Positions 8,724 through 19,162 of a DNA stretch of 64,000 bases are shown here, in pieces. The number at the start of each line of letters is the position of its first letter. Within the stretch, counting starts at the first letter, position 1. Both the position numbers and the translations under genes were made by a program. The notes below the pieces were generated by a model. It saw nothing but the letters and a program-made list of their open reading frames with translations. It was not told the DNA's origin and ran no database searches. Source of the stretch: CAYZJB01 sp964478735. GTDB lineage: Bacteria; CLD3; SB21. The stretch covers positions 213,453 through 277,452 of the forward strand of contig CAYZJB010000001.1 in assembly GCA_964478735.1 (NCBI GenBank). The letters run 5' to 3'.

Positions 8724-8914
8724 GGACGCATCCCTTCACTTTCTCTTTTCGTTGGGACGCTAGTTAATTTTACTTAGGTGTAAGTTATTCAGACTTTTCA
8801 AGTTAGGTCGGCATGCAAGGAAAAGCAAGTAAGATTTTGGCAGGAGAGATGTTGATTTTTCTCAGTCATTCAGATACTTTGTCATCGAGAAATTAGCAAA
8901 AAACAAGCCAAGCC

Positions 8915-9658
8915 GTGTCGATTCGAAAAACAGAGGGAGTCGTGCTCCGTTCGAGGCCGTTTAGTGAAACCAGCAAGATCGTTACGCTGCTCACTCCGGA
9001 TTTCGGAAAAATCGCAATGATGGCCCGCGGCGCGCGCAATGTTAAAAGCAAATTCGCCGGGCATCTGGAATTGTTTTCACGTATTTCGGTGATTTTTTAT
9101 GAACGCGAGACCCGCGATCTGCAATACATGTCCGACGTCAGTATGATCGAACCGTTCTTCGCGATTCGCAACGATATGGATCGAACGTACATGGCCATGA
9201 CCATTCTGGAAATCTGCGATTGTGTGACGCATGGCAATGAAGATTCGCTGCCGCTCTATCGTTTTCTCGTTTCCACTCTGGATGCGCTGAACGGAGCGAC
9301 GCGCAACGTGCACAACGGCATGTTGTACTTTCTGTTGCATCTCGGGGACATCCTCGGCTTCCGGATGGACTTTGCCGACTGTGGGCACTCGGGGCATGAA
9401 CGGGTGTTCAACTACGACTACGGACGCATGGTGTGCGCCGAATGCCCTCCGGCGTATCACTCGGGTCTGGCGCAACCGTTGAGCCACGAAGCGGGTGCCG
9501 TTGCGTCGCAGATGCTGCGCTCGGAAGGGTCGGGGTTGTTCAATCTGACCGTATCGTCCGCCGCACGGCACGAGATCTACGCGATCACCATGAACCATTT
9601 GCAAAATCACCTGGATGAGTTACGCCATCTCAAAAGTGCACGGTTTCTAAGCCTATGA
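8915..9658 (+). CDS. recO: DNA repair protein RecO
   Basis: RecO works with RecF and RecR to load RecA onto SSB-coated single-stranded DNA. The N-terminal OB-fold (TEGVVLRSRPFSETSKIV, then LLTPDFGKIAMMARGAR) and the zinc-finger region (CGHSGHERVFNYDYGRMVCAEC, shown here as two Cys/His pairs) are typical; length is 247 residues. It starts at a GTG with no clear ribosome site. Its stop overlaps lptC as ATGA, so recO leads the LPS-export operon. recF is 45 kb away. Confidence 0.92.
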   Translation: MSIRKTEGVVLRSRPFSETSKIVTLLTPDFGKIAMMARGARNVKSKFAGHLELFSRISVIFYERETRDLQYMSDVSMIEPFFAIRNDMDRTYMAMTILEICDCVTHGNEDSLPLYRFLVSTLDALNGATRNVHNGMLYFLLHLGDILGFRMDFADCGHSGHERVFNYDYGRMVCAECPPAYHSGLAQPLSHEAGAVASQMLRSEGSGLFNLTVSSAARHEIYAITMNHLQNHLDELRHLKSARFLSL

Positions 9659-10260
9659 CGTCTCGCGTCTTCATCGGATGGATCGTACTCGCGGCTTGCG
9701 GCGAATGGAGCGATCCGGGCGATACCGTGAATCCGTCGGAAAAGCCCAACCAGGAAGGATGGAACTCCAAAGCGATCCTGACCACCGACGGCGTCGTCTC
9801 GGCGGAAATCGACTACGTCCACATGATGCGATGGGATAAACGGCAGTTGACGACCTTCCGGGAAGGCGTCGTCATGGATTTCTACGAAGACGGCGAACAT
9901 TCGGGCCGTCTGACCGCGGACAGCGGGGCCATTTACACGTCGACCAAAAACGTCGTGGCCGTCGGACGCGTCGTGATCGTGTCCGATTCCGGTCTGTCGA
10001 TGCGGACGGAAAAGGTCGAGTGGAACGAACAAAAACAGCGGCTCTTTGCGGAAGGGCGCGTGATGCTGACGACTCAGGAAGATACGTTGTACGGCTTTGA
10101 GTTCGAGTCGGACCGGTCACTGGCCAACTGGAAAATGAAAAGCGCGTCCGGTCTCAGCGGCCGCGACATCGATCTGCGGACCGGAACCGTCCGCTCGAGA
10201 CGCGAGTCCAGGTCGGCGCTCGATCGCGAGGTCGAACAGGTCTTGAAGGAAGATCCATGA
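9655..10260 (+). CDS. lptC: LPS export periplasmic lipoprotein LptC
   Basis: LptC receives lipopolysaccharide from the LptBFG extractor and passes it to the periplasmic bridge. The protein has a signal with lipobox LAAC (Cys15) rather than the uncleaved anchor of E. coli LptC, as is common in Bacteroidota-like groups. The rest is the repeated beta-strand OstA-like fold (VVMDFYEDGEHSGRLTADSGAIY, broken into several strands). Length 201. It overlaps both recO and the next gene by four bases. Confidence 0.88.
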   Translation: MTSRVFIGWIVLAACGEWSDPGDTVNPSEKPNQEGWNSKAILTTDGVVSAEIDYVHMMRWDKRQLTTFREGVVMDFYEDGEHSGRLTADSGAIYTSTKNVVAVGRVVIVSDSGLSMRTEKVEWNEQKQRLFAEGRVMLTTQEDTLYGFEFESDRSLANWKMKSASGLSGRDIDLRTGTVRSRRESRSALDREVEQVLKEDP

Positions 10261-11453
10261 TCCGCCGTGTCCTTTTCGTGCTGATCGCGGCGGGTCCTGT
10301 TTTCGCCCAGCAGCATGCCGATTCGCTTAACCGGGCCCGGCTTGCCGACAAGACCCCGGCGCCGCTGCGGCTGGAACACGCCGATGAGCTGGAAAACCAG
10401 CGCGTGGACAATCGCGATATTTTGCGAGCGATCGGACACGTGGAATTTTCGCAGGACACGCTCCGCGCGTGGTGCGACGAGTCGGCATTTTTCCGTGACG
10501 CACAGATCGCCGTCATGATCGGCCGCGTCAAACTGTACGACCTCCATCGTACGATCTTCTGCGACAAGGCGCGTTATTATGCCAAACAGAAAAAAGCCGT
10601 GTGCGAAGGCAACGTCCTTTTCATCGACTCGTCGCTCTCGCTGGTGGCCGACTCGCTGGTCTACTACCAGGACCTTGAACGGATGTACGCGCAGGGGAAC
10701 GTGGTGGCGTACGACAGCGTCGAGTCCGTCGCGCTGTACGGCCGCGAGGTTTTCTACGACATTCGCCGGGAATACGTGCTCTCGAAGGGACACCCGCACG
10801 TCATTCAATTCGACAGTACGCACTTCAAAGGCGAAAACGCCGCGCGCAAGTCGCGGGGATGGGCAACGTTTCCCGTGGCGGACAGTACCGGCCGGTTCCG
10901 TCGTCACGACGCCGACGATCAGGTTTCGATGACGGCGCTGACGATGGAATCCCATCTCGACAGCAATCAGGTCGTTGGCAACGACAGCGTTGTGTTCACG
11001 CGCGAAAAACTCACGGCCACGGCGGGTCACGCCGTCTTCGACACGGACGATGAACGCCTGACGCTGCGGGATTTCCCGCGGGCGCGTTACGACGTCAGCG
11101 AAGCGACGGGCGATACGATGGTGGCGCAGTTTCTCAAACGCGAGATCGCCTCGCTATCCGTCCGCGGTCATGCCGAGGGCTATTCCGTGGCCGATTCCGT
11201 TCAGGATAAAAAACATCGCCTTTCCGCCCGCACAATCGTCATGGATATTCGCGAGAAAGAATTGCATCTTATGAAAGCCGATGGCAACGCCTTGAGCGTC
11301 TATTATCTCGAAAACGACGAAGGAAAAAACGAAATGTCGGGGCCGACGATCGTGATGTTTTTTAACGACGGCAAACTGAAACGGTTTCGCGTCGAAGGCG
11401 GCGCGGAGGGAACGTATTATCCGGAAAGTTTTCAACCGGAGGAACGTCCGTGA
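10257..11453 (+). CDS. OstA-like organic solvent tolerance/LptA-type protein
   Basis: A secreted protein of 398 residues with a signal peptide ending near VFAQ. The mature part is a long series of beta-jellyroll strands typical of the OstA domain (LSLVADSLVYYQDLERMYAQGNV is one repeat region, and several similar ones follow). E. coli LptA is about half this length, so the protein may form a longer bridge by itself; long OstA-like proteins are usual in the FCB group. Its location between lptC and lptB supports a role in LPS transit across the periplasm. Confidence 0.85.
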   Translation: MIRRVLFVLIAAGPVFAQQHADSLNRARLADKTPAPLRLEHADELENQRVDNRDILRAIGHVEFSQDTLRAWCDESAFFRDAQIAVMIGRVKLYDLHRTIFCDKARYYAKQKKAVCEGNVLFIDSSLSLVADSLVYYQDLERMYAQGNVVAYDSVESVALYGREVFYDIRREYVLSKGHPHVIQFDSTHFKGENAARKSRGWATFPVADSTGRFRRHDADDQVSMTALTMESHLDSNQVVGNDSVVFTREKLTATAGHAVFDTDDERLTLRDFPRARYDVSEATGDTMVAQFLKREIASLSVRGHAEGYSVADSVQDKKHRLSARTIVMDIREKELHLMKADGNALSVYYLENDEGKNEMSGPTIVMFFNDGKLKRFRVEGGAEGTYYPESFQPEERP

Positions 11454-12244
11454 CACTGCCCGTACCGCACAACACTCCGATCCTTGCCGACTACATCGAT
11501 CACGGCCATGACCGGACGTCGACGCTTCGCGCCGAAAGTCTTGTCAAAAAATACGGCGGCCGCAAGGTCGTGGACGGAGTCGATATCGACATGCGCCAGG
11601 GTGAGATCGTCGGCCTTCTCGGCCCCAACGGCGCGGGGAAAACGACGACCTTTTATATGATCACGGGAATGATCAAACCGCACGCCGGCAACATCTACCT
11701 CGACCATCGGCGGATCACCCGGATGGCGATGTACCGCCGCGCGCGTCTCGGCATCGGTTATCTGTCCCAGGAGGCGTCGATCTTCCGAAAACTTACGGTG
11801 GAACAAAATATTCTCGCCATTTTGCAGACGCTGAAACTGTCGCGGGCGGAGCGGCGCCGGCGCCTGGAGCAGTTGATGGAGGACATGGCCATCACGCGAG
11901 TGGCCAAAACGTACGGCTATGCGCTCTCGGGCGGCGAACGGCGCCGTACGGAGATCGCACGCGCGCTCGTGACCAACCCGCGGTTTCTCCTGCTCGACGA
12001 GCCGTTTGCGGGCATCGATCCGATCGCCGTCGAAGACATTCAGTCGATCGTTCAGGGCCTGAAAGCCCGCAACATCGGCGTGCTCATCACCGACCACAAC
12101 GTGCACGAAACGCTGGCCATCACCGACCGCGCGTATCTGCTTTTCGACGGCCGCGTCCTCAAAAGCGGTACGGCGGAATTCCTTGCCGAAGATCCGGAAG
12201 CCCGGAAATTGTACCTCGGCGATAAATTCAAGCTACGGGATTGA
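11450..12244 (+). CDS. lptB: LPS export ABC transporter ATPase LptB
   Basis: The cytoplasmic ATPase that powers LPS extraction. Walker A is GPNGAGKT, the signature motif is LSGGERRR, Walker B is FLLLDEPFAGIDP and the switch is ITDHN; these exact forms are diagnostic of LptB. The GTG start overlaps the preceding stop and adds about 25 residues before the ABC core. The permeases LptF and LptG are not in the window. Confidence 0.94.
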   Translation: MTLPVPHNTPILADYIDHGHDRTSTLRAESLVKKYGGRKVVDGVDIDMRQGEIVGLLGPNGAGKTTTFYMITGMIKPHAGNIYLDHRRITRMAMYRRARLGIGYLSQEASIFRKLTVEQNILAILQTLKLSRAERRRRLEQLMEDMAITRVAKTYGYALSGGERRRTEIARALVTNPRFLLLDEPFAGIDPIAVEDIQSIVQGLKARNIGVLITDHNVHETLAITDRAYLLFDGRVLKSGTAEFLAEDPEARKLYLGDKFKLRD

Positions 12245-12246
12245 CC

Positions 12247-13878
12247 ATGAGCCAGTCGATGAAACAGATCCTCAGCCAGCAGATGAAGCTGTCCCCTCAG
12301 CAGATTCTGATGTCGAGCCTGCTGCAGCTTCCGATCCAGGCGCTCGAACAACGGCTCAAACAGGAACTGGAACAAAATCCGCTGCTCGAAGAAGTCCAAG
12401 ACATGGAGGAAGAACTCCAGCAGGAGCAGAACGAAGAGCAGGAAGAAACGCAGGGACTGGAGTTGAAACCTGAAGACGAAAAAAAAGCGGAGGCAGCGGA
12501 AGAGCAGACGGTTGCGGAAGAAAAAGCCAAGGACGAAAAAGAAATCGACTGGGACCAGATACTGAACGATGAGAACACGTTTGAAATCCGGGCGCCCCGC
12601 GACTACAGCCGTGAAGAAGACGAACACGAATGGACGCAGCCGTATCGAAGTTCCCTGCCCGAACACCTGCTCGACCAGATGCGGTTTACCCCGCTGACGG
12701 AAGACGAGCGGCAGATCGGCGAATACATCATCTGGAACATCAACGAAGACGGGTATCTGACGTACGAAGACGTCGCGCTTCCCGATGCACGCACGGAAAT
12801 CGAAGAACTGACCGAAGGCGCACGAGAATTCATCGAGTCGGGGCTGACCACGCTCGCCCCTAACGGCGCCACCGAGGAAAAGCAAAACCGGAAGCCGACG
12901 GCCAAAATCGATCCCGTTGCGGCCATCGCGTCGGAACTGAAAACGACCGACGCCAGGGTGCTGGACGTCCTCCACGTCATTCAGTCGTTCGATCCGCCGG
13001 GCATCGGCGCACGAAATCTCCGTGAATGTCTCCTGATCCAGCTTCGCCAGAAGCAAAAAGGCTTTTATCAGGCCATGACGGAACGGTCCATCCGCATCAT
13101 CGAAGAAGCGTACGAGGATTTTCTAAACCGCCGGTACGACAAAATCGTTCGGCAGTTGAAGATCACAATCGAAGACATCAAGGAATCGACAAAAGAAATT
13201 CTGGAGTGCAATCCCAAACCCGGCGACGGGTATTTTCAGCCGGAGCAGAATTACATCACCCCCGATGCCACGGTGCGTAAGGTCAACGAAAAATTCGAAA
13301 TTCTGGTCAACGAGTACAACGTCCCGCACCTGCGCATCAACCATGCGTACCGGCAAATGCTGCTCGACAAAGACAAAACGTCCAAGGAAACGAAAGAGTT
13401 CATCAAAAATAAACTCGAATCGGCGAAATGGCTGATCAATTCCCTCTACCGCCGACGGGACACCATCTACCGCACCGTCGAAGCGATCGTCGACCTGCAG
13501 CACGATTTTTTTGATAAGGGCAAGGAATTTTTGAAGCCGATGAAGCTCGAGGACATCGCGTCGCGGATCGGCGTCGACATCTCCACCGTCAGCCGGGCGA
13601 CCAACGGGAAATACGTGCAGACGGATTACGGCGTGTTCGAGCTGAAATATTTTTTCACGACGGCCATGACGACGAGTGACGGAGAAGACGTCTCCACGAG
13701 GCAGATTAAAGCGATCCTGAAAAAAATCGTCGACGAAGAAAACAAACAAAAACCGCACAGCGACGAAATGCTGGCCAAACTTGTATCGGACGCGGGATAT
13801 CCCATCGCGCGCCGTACGGTTACCAAATACCGGGAGCAGATGATGATCCCGACGGCGCGGCTGCGGAAGGAAATTTAA
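12247..13878 (+). CDS. rpoN: RNA polymerase sigma-54 factor
   Basis: Sigma-54 of 543 residues, following lptB in the order seen in many bacteria. The Gln-rich region I (MSQSMKQILSQQMKLSPQQ) binds activators, an acidic linker (about 40-100) follows, then the core-binding and DNA-binding regions, ending in the RpoN box form ARRTVTKYRE, which reads the -24 promoter element. I use the ATG at 12247; a TTG two codons earlier is in frame. A sensor kinase whose class often partners NtrC-type activators lies at 16327, but no activator is present here. Confidence 0.95.
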   Translation: MSQSMKQILSQQMKLSPQQILMSSLLQLPIQALEQRLKQELEQNPLLEEVQDMEEELQQEQNEEQEETQGLELKPEDEKKAEAAEEQTVAEEKAKDEKEIDWDQILNDENTFEIRAPRDYSREEDEHEWTQPYRSSLPEHLLDQMRFTPLTEDERQIGEYIIWNINEDGYLTYEDVALPDARTEIEELTEGAREFIESGLTTLAPNGATEEKQNRKPTAKIDPVAAIASELKTTDARVLDVLHVIQSFDPPGIGARNLRECLLIQLRQKQKGFYQAMTERSIRIIEEAYEDFLNRRYDKIVRQLKITIEDIKESTKEILECNPKPGDGYFQPEQNYITPDATVRKVNEKFEILVNEYNVPHLRINHAYRQMLLDKDKTSKETKEFIKNKLESAKWLINSLYRRRDTIYRTVEAIVDLQHDFFDKGKEFLKPMKLEDIASRIGVDISTVSRATNGKYVQTDYGVFELKYFFTTAMTTSDGEDVSTRQIKAILKKIVDEENKQKPHSDEMLAKLVSDAGYPIARRTVTKYREQMMIPTARLRKEI

Positions 13879-13900
13879 TTTCAAACTCAACCGAGGATTT

Positions 13901-14810
<910 letters not shown>

Positions 14811-14830
<20 letters not shown>

Positions 14831-15299
14831 TGTTTCTCAGCCGCCGAAAAAATTCCTTTAACAGTTCCGACGAAGGCTGCTCCAAAATTCCCCGGATAAC
14901 TTCAACGCGATGGTTCAGACGTTCGTCCCGGACAATATCGTACAGCGAGCCGCACGCGCCGGTTTTGGGGTCATCGGCGCCGATGACGAGCGTCTGCAAG
15001 CGGGAGAGGACGATGGCGCCCGCGCACATCGCACACGGCTCGAGGGTCGCGTACAGCACCGCGCCCTGCAGCCATTTGCTGCCGACCGTTGCCACCGCCG
15101 ACGTCAGCGCGATCATCTCCGCATGGGCCGTCGGATCGCGCAGCATTTCGATTTGATTGTACCCCCGGCCGATCATGTGTCCGTCTTTGACGACGACGGC
15201 GCCGACCGGCACCTCGCCGCTTTCAAAAGCGCGTTCGGCCTCCCGAAGGGCCAGTTTCATCCAGTGCTCGTGCGTCATGTCATCCGTATTCGTTTTCAA
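14811..15299 (-). CDS. tadA: tRNA-specific adenosine deaminase
   Basis: TadA deaminates A34 of tRNA-Arg(ACG) to inosine. The zinc site HAEM (His59, catalytic Glu61) and PCAMCAGA (Cys89, Cys92) are intact, and the substrate-loop sequence GEVPVGAVVV is typical. Length 162. An ATG seven codons in (15278) is a possible alternative start. It converges on and overlaps the decarboxylase gene. Confidence 0.93.
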
Positions 15300-15392
15300 A
15301 CAGTTTACACAGTTTCACTCTCAGATTCCAACGCTGCATAACCGTTTCTCTCGTGATGCTTCGATTTAACCTATCCAAGAAAGGAGAACCTC

Positions 15393-16235
15393 ATGCGATC
15401 CACGATGTTGTGTTGTTGGATTTCCGTAAGTCTTTCGGCCCAGGCGCCGGATACGTCGTGGAAGTTTGGCGGCGCGTTCGGCGTCAATGTCAGCCAGGTC
15501 GGGTTACGCAACTGGTCCGGGGGCGGCGACAATTCCCTGTCGCTGGGATCGCTGGCGACGTTCTTCGCGAATTACAAACACGACAAAACGGCGTGGGACA
15601 ATTCACTCGAACTCGGATACGGCGTGGTAAAGCTCGGCGACGAGCCGCTTCGGAAAGCGGATGATAAGATCGTTTTGACGTCGAAATACAGCCGGTCCAT
15701 CGCCCGGGTCTGGGCATTGTCGGCGTTCGTCGATTTTCGATCCCAGTTCGCCAAGGGTTTCGATTACAATACGGAGCCAAAGACTTTTGTTTCCAATTTC
15801 CTGAGCCCCGCGTACCTGACGCTCTCACTCGGCGCGACGTACAAACCCGACGATCGATTTTACGCCATGCTCTCGCCGATCACGGGCAAGGCGACGATCG
15901 TTCGAAGCCCGCGCCTTTCCGATGCCGGTGCGTACGGCGTCAAAGCGGGCAACTATGTACGGCAGGAGTTCGGATGGCTGGTCAACGGCGGATACAAGCG
16001 GTCGTTGATGGAAGGCGTTACGCTGGAAACGAAATTGAACCTTTTTTCAAGCTATGCCGATCCGAAGTTCGTCGACGTCAACTGGGACACGACGATCCTC
16101 TTGAAGGTCAATCGTTACCTCAGCAGCAGTATCACGACCAATGTCGTTTATGACAACGACATCAAAGATACCGATGGAAAAGCGAAGTGGCAGATCAAGG
16201 AAGTCATCGCCGTCGGGTGGCTGGTTACGTTTTGA
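15393..16235 (+). CDS. DUF3078-family outer-membrane beta-barrel protein
   Basis: The 280-residue protein has a short signal peptide (cleavage likely after SLSAQ) and a mature region of alternating strands beginning with WKFGGAFGVNVSQVGLRNWSGGG, the hallmark start of DUF3078 proteins. It ends in Phe, as outer-membrane barrels do. The family is largely confined to the FCB group and has no assigned function. AAGGAG at 15381-15386 with 6-base spacing fixes the ATG. Confidence 0.82.
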   Translation: MRSTMLCCWISVSLSAQAPDTSWKFGGAFGVNVSQVGLRNWSGGGDNSLSLGSLATFFANYKHDKTAWDNSLELGYGVVKLGDEPLRKADDKIVLTSKYSRSIARVWALSAFVDFRSQFAKGFDYNTEPKTFVSNFLSPAYLTLSLGATYKPDDRFYAMLSPITGKATIVRSPRLSDAGAYGVKAGNYVRQEFGWLVNGGYKRSLMEGVTLETKLNLFSSYADPKFVDVNWDTTILLKVNRYLSSSITTNVVYDNDIKDTDGKAKWQIKEVIAVGWLVTF

Positions 16236-16245
16236 AAATATTCAA

Positions 16246-16266
16246 CCGTGAGGACGGCCTTTTTCA
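16246..16266 (+). terminator. Weak possible terminator after the DUF3078 gene
   Basis: A 4-bp stem (CCGT/ACGG) with loop GAGG is followed by CC and five T residues. It is in the expected place 10 bases after the stop codon, but the stem is short. Confidence 0.3.
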
Positions 16267-16326
16267 ACCTTGTTTGCTACGATCAGAGTTGTAGATTGGA
16301 TACACGGTTTTCACTCAACGATAGAC

Positions 16327-18648
16327 ATGAAATCCTCTTCCCGGAAAAGAAGGCGCACACCCGGCGGCCGGCGCCCCAGGCCTCGCCATTCCGACCGGTC
16401 GTCTGAGCAGTACAAAGATCTGATCCACACGATCGACAGCATCGTGTGGGAGGCTGAGCCTTTCGAACCCTTTTTTACCTTCGTTAGTAAACAGGCGGAA
16501 CGCATTCTCGGTTTCCCGGTTGCGGATTGGTACCGGGAAAATTTCTGGGAAGACCACCTGTATTCCGACGACCGGGCGGCGGCCCGGCGCGTTCACACGG
16601 AAAACGTTCACGCAAAAAAAGATCATGCGTTCGAATATCGCATGGTCCACGCCCTGGGGCATCTCGTGTGGATCCGGGACATCGTTCATGTCGTGGTCAA
16701 AAAAGGCAAGGTCGTACGCATCCGCGGATTCATGGTCGATATTACGCAGCAGAAAGCGATGGAGGCAGCCATTCGTGAGACGGAAAACAAATTTCGTAGC
16801 ATCGTCGAACAATCGTTGGTCGGCGTCTACATCATTCAAAACAATCGTTTGCTTTACGTCAATCCCCGCTTTTCAGAAATTTTCGGTTATACGCAGGACG
16901 AAGTCATGGGGACGATGAGTCCGGTCGATCTCTGTGGTCAGGATTTTCACGATCGGATGGGGCAATTGCTCCGGGGCGATGTGGAAAGAATGGCCGACCA
17001 GTTCCGCAGCCGCCGGAAAAACGGTCTCGCGGTCGACGTCGAAGTCTACGGAAGCCGAACGATGTATTCCGGCCAGCCGGCGGTCATCGGGACATTGATC
17101 GACGTGACCGACCGCGTCCAGGCGATCGACGAACTGCAGGAATCGCACAACTTCAACGAGGAAGTCATTCGCCATGCCGAAGAGGGCATTGTCGTGTATG
17201 ACCGGAATCTGAATTACCTCCTGTGGAACAATTTCATGGAACGAATGACCGGTTTGACCCGCGACGAGGTATTGAACAAAAACGCCATAGAATTGTTTCC
17301 CCATCTGCACGAGCAGGGCATCGATCAATACCTGCACCGGGCGCTGGCCGGCGAGACGTGCCAGTCGCTGGACTTCGAATACCGCATCGCGTCCACGGGC
17401 CGGTCCGGACTGGCAATCGGGCGGTATTCGCCCTACCGTAACGTCCGGGGAGAAATCATCGGGGTCATCGGCGTCATTACCGATATTACGCAACGGCGCA
17501 AGATGGAGGAGGAACTCCTGCGCGCACGGAAGATCGAGTCCGTCGGTCTGCTGGCCGGCGGGATCGCGCACGACTTCAATAATATACTGACGGTCATTCT
17601 CGGTAATATTTCTCTTTCCCGTTTGAAGGCGGTTGAGCGGCAGGACCTGCAGGATGCCCTGTTGCAGGCGGAAAAGGCGGCGCTTCGCGCCAAAGATCTG
17701 ACCCAACAGTTGCTCACGTTCAGCCGCGGCGGGCGTCCCGTCAAAAAGGATTCCGACGTCAAAAAACTTATTCGGGAGACGACCGAATTTTCGTCGATGG
17801 GTTCCGTGTGCCGGTGCCGTGTCGACATTGCCGATGACCTGTACGACGCGATGATCGATGAAGGCCAGATCAGCCAGGTTCTCCAAAATTTATTGTTCAA
17901 CGCGCAGCAGGCCATGCCGGAGGGCGGCGACATTGTCATTGCGGCATCCAACCGGACGATTCCTTATTCACGAACGTCGTTCGGATTGACCGTTGAGCCG
18001 GGCGAGTACATCTGCATCGAAGTGCGCGACACGGGCATCGGCATCGATCCGTCTCATATCGACAAAATTTTCGATCCCTATTTTACGACCAAAGAAAGCG
18101 GCAACGGGCTGGGGCTGGCCACGGCGTATTCGATCGTACGGTACCATCAGGGACTGATCGATCTGACGTCGCGCGTCGGACATGGAACGACATTTTTTAT
18201 CTTTTTGCCCGCTCATCCGGTCAAATCGGAGCGGAAAGATCCGGTCCGTCCGATGACGCCGACCATGCGGGGGCGAATTCTCGTCATGGACGACGAGCCG
18301 CTGGTTCGTGACCTTCTGCAATCGATGCTCGTATCGATGGGATTTGAAGTGGAAACGGTCGAGAGCGGTCGGGAGGCCATCGCCAGATACGAACGTCACT
18401 ACCGCGAGGGCCACCCGTTTTCGGCGGTCATCATGGACCTGACGATCCCGTCGGGGATGGGCGGCAAAGAGGCCGCGCAACGCCTGCGCCGTCTCGATCC
18501 CCATGCACGGCTCATCGTTTCGAGTGGTTATTTCCACGACCCGATCATGGCCGATTATGCCGATTTCGGATTTAGCGCTGTTTTACCGAAGCCGTATACC
18601 GTCGAGGAACTGAGCCGCGTGCTGGCGGAAATTCAAAATTCTACTTGA
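16327..18648 (+). CDS. Soluble hybrid histidine kinase: three PAS domains, HisKA, HATPase, receiver
   Basis: Cytoplasmic sensor kinase of 773 residues with no membrane span. After a basic tail come three PAS domains (about 25-140, 150-265 and 275-400), the dimerisation box with GGIAHDFNNILT, an ATPase domain (N box LLFNAQQAMPEGG, DTGIGID, GNGLGLA) and a C-terminal receiver (DDE acid pocket, phospho-acceptor in VIMDLTIP, KPYT). The HDFNN type is common in NtrB-like and PAS-rich kinases. I use the ATG at 16327, since an upstream TTG at 16270 adds an unlikely tail. No separate response regulator is adjacent. Confidence 0.92.
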   Translation: MKSSSRKRRRTPGGRRPRPRHSDRSSEQYKDLIHTIDSIVWEAEPFEPFFTFVSKQAERILGFPVADWYRENFWEDHLYSDDRAAARRVHTENVHAKKDHAFEYRMVHALGHLVWIRDIVHVVVKKGKVVRIRGFMVDITQQKAMEAAIRETENKFRSIVEQSLVGVYIIQNNRLLYVNPRFSEIFGYTQDEVMGTMSPVDLCGQDFHDRMGQLLRGDVERMADQFRSRRKNGLAVDVEVYGSRTMYSGQPAVIGTLIDVTDRVQAIDELQESHNFNEEVIRHAEEGIVVYDRNLNYLLWNNFMERMTGLTRDEVLNKNAIELFPHLHEQGIDQYLHRALAGETCQSLDFEYRIASTGRSGLAIGRYSPYRNVRGEIIGVIGVITDITQRRKMEEELLRARKIESVGLLAGGIAHDFNNILTVILGNISLSRLKAVERQDLQDALLQAEKAALRAKDLTQQLLTFSRGGRPVKKDSDVKKLIRETTEFSSMGSVCRCRVDIADDLYDAMIDEGQISQVLQNLLFNAQQAMPEGGDIVIAASNRTIPYSRTSFGLTVEPGEYICIEVRDTGIGIDPSHIDKIFDPYFTTKESGNGLGLATAYSIVRYHQGLIDLTSRVGHGTTFFIFLPAHPVKSERKDPVRPMTPTMRGRILVMDDEPLVRDLLQSMLVSMGFEVETVESGREAIARYERHYREGHPFSAVIMDLTIPSGMGGKEAAQRLRRLDPHARLIVSSGYFHDPIMADYADFGFSAVLPKPYTVEELSRVLAEIQNST

Positions 18649-19162
18649 GCACCCGGCGGCACCCGAGAAAGTGGCTGGAATAATACGGTTCGGAGAGGTT
18701 GGAATACGTGACGCCCACCGTGGTGCTGGCGTGGGCAAACCGATCGCCGTCGACAAAAATGCCGACGTGCGATGCTCCGACACTGCCTTTGTAGGTTTTT
18801 TCAAAAAAGACAAGGTCCCCCTGACGCAAATCGTTGCGATCGACGGGCGTACCGAGTGCAACCATGTCGTTGGCCTCGCGCGGCAGGTCCATTCCGTAGA
18901 CCTTCCTGAAAATCGCACCGACAAAACCCGAGCAATCGGTACCCTTGCCTTTTTCCACGGCGCCAAAGCGGTACGGCGTGCCCAGCCAGCCTTCGATTTC
19001 CTTGATCAGGGCATTGTCCTCTGTTCGGGTGTCCGGGTCCTTTTTGACTTTTACATCGTTGATCTGCTTGACGGCCGTCCGGTCGCCGCGGGCCGTATAC
19101 CGTGGCATCGGCACGCAGGACGAGAGTACGATCAAAACGAGGATTCCCGTCCATCGTCTCAT
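18641..19162 (-). CDS. NlpC/P60-family cell-wall hydrolase lipoprotein
   Basis: A lipoprotein (lipobox LSSC, Cys16) of 173 residues with the NlpC/P60 papain-like fold. The catalytic Cys77 is in TDCSGFV, His132 in ASHVGIF and the third polar residue His144 in FAHAS. Family members cleave stem-peptide bonds in peptidoglycan. The gene is translationally coupled to the MMPL exporter (ATGA overlap) and its tail overlaps the sensor kinase gene by 8 bases. Confidence 0.9.
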   Translation of the reverse strand: MRRWTGILVLIVLSSCVPMPRYTARGDRTAVKQINDVKVKKDPDTRTEDNALIKEIEGWLGTPYRFGAVEKGKGTDCSGFVGAIFRKVYGMDLPREANDMVALGTPVDRNDLRQGDLVFFEKTYKGSVGASHVGIFVDGDRFAHASTTVGVTYSNLSEPYYSSHFLGCRRVLK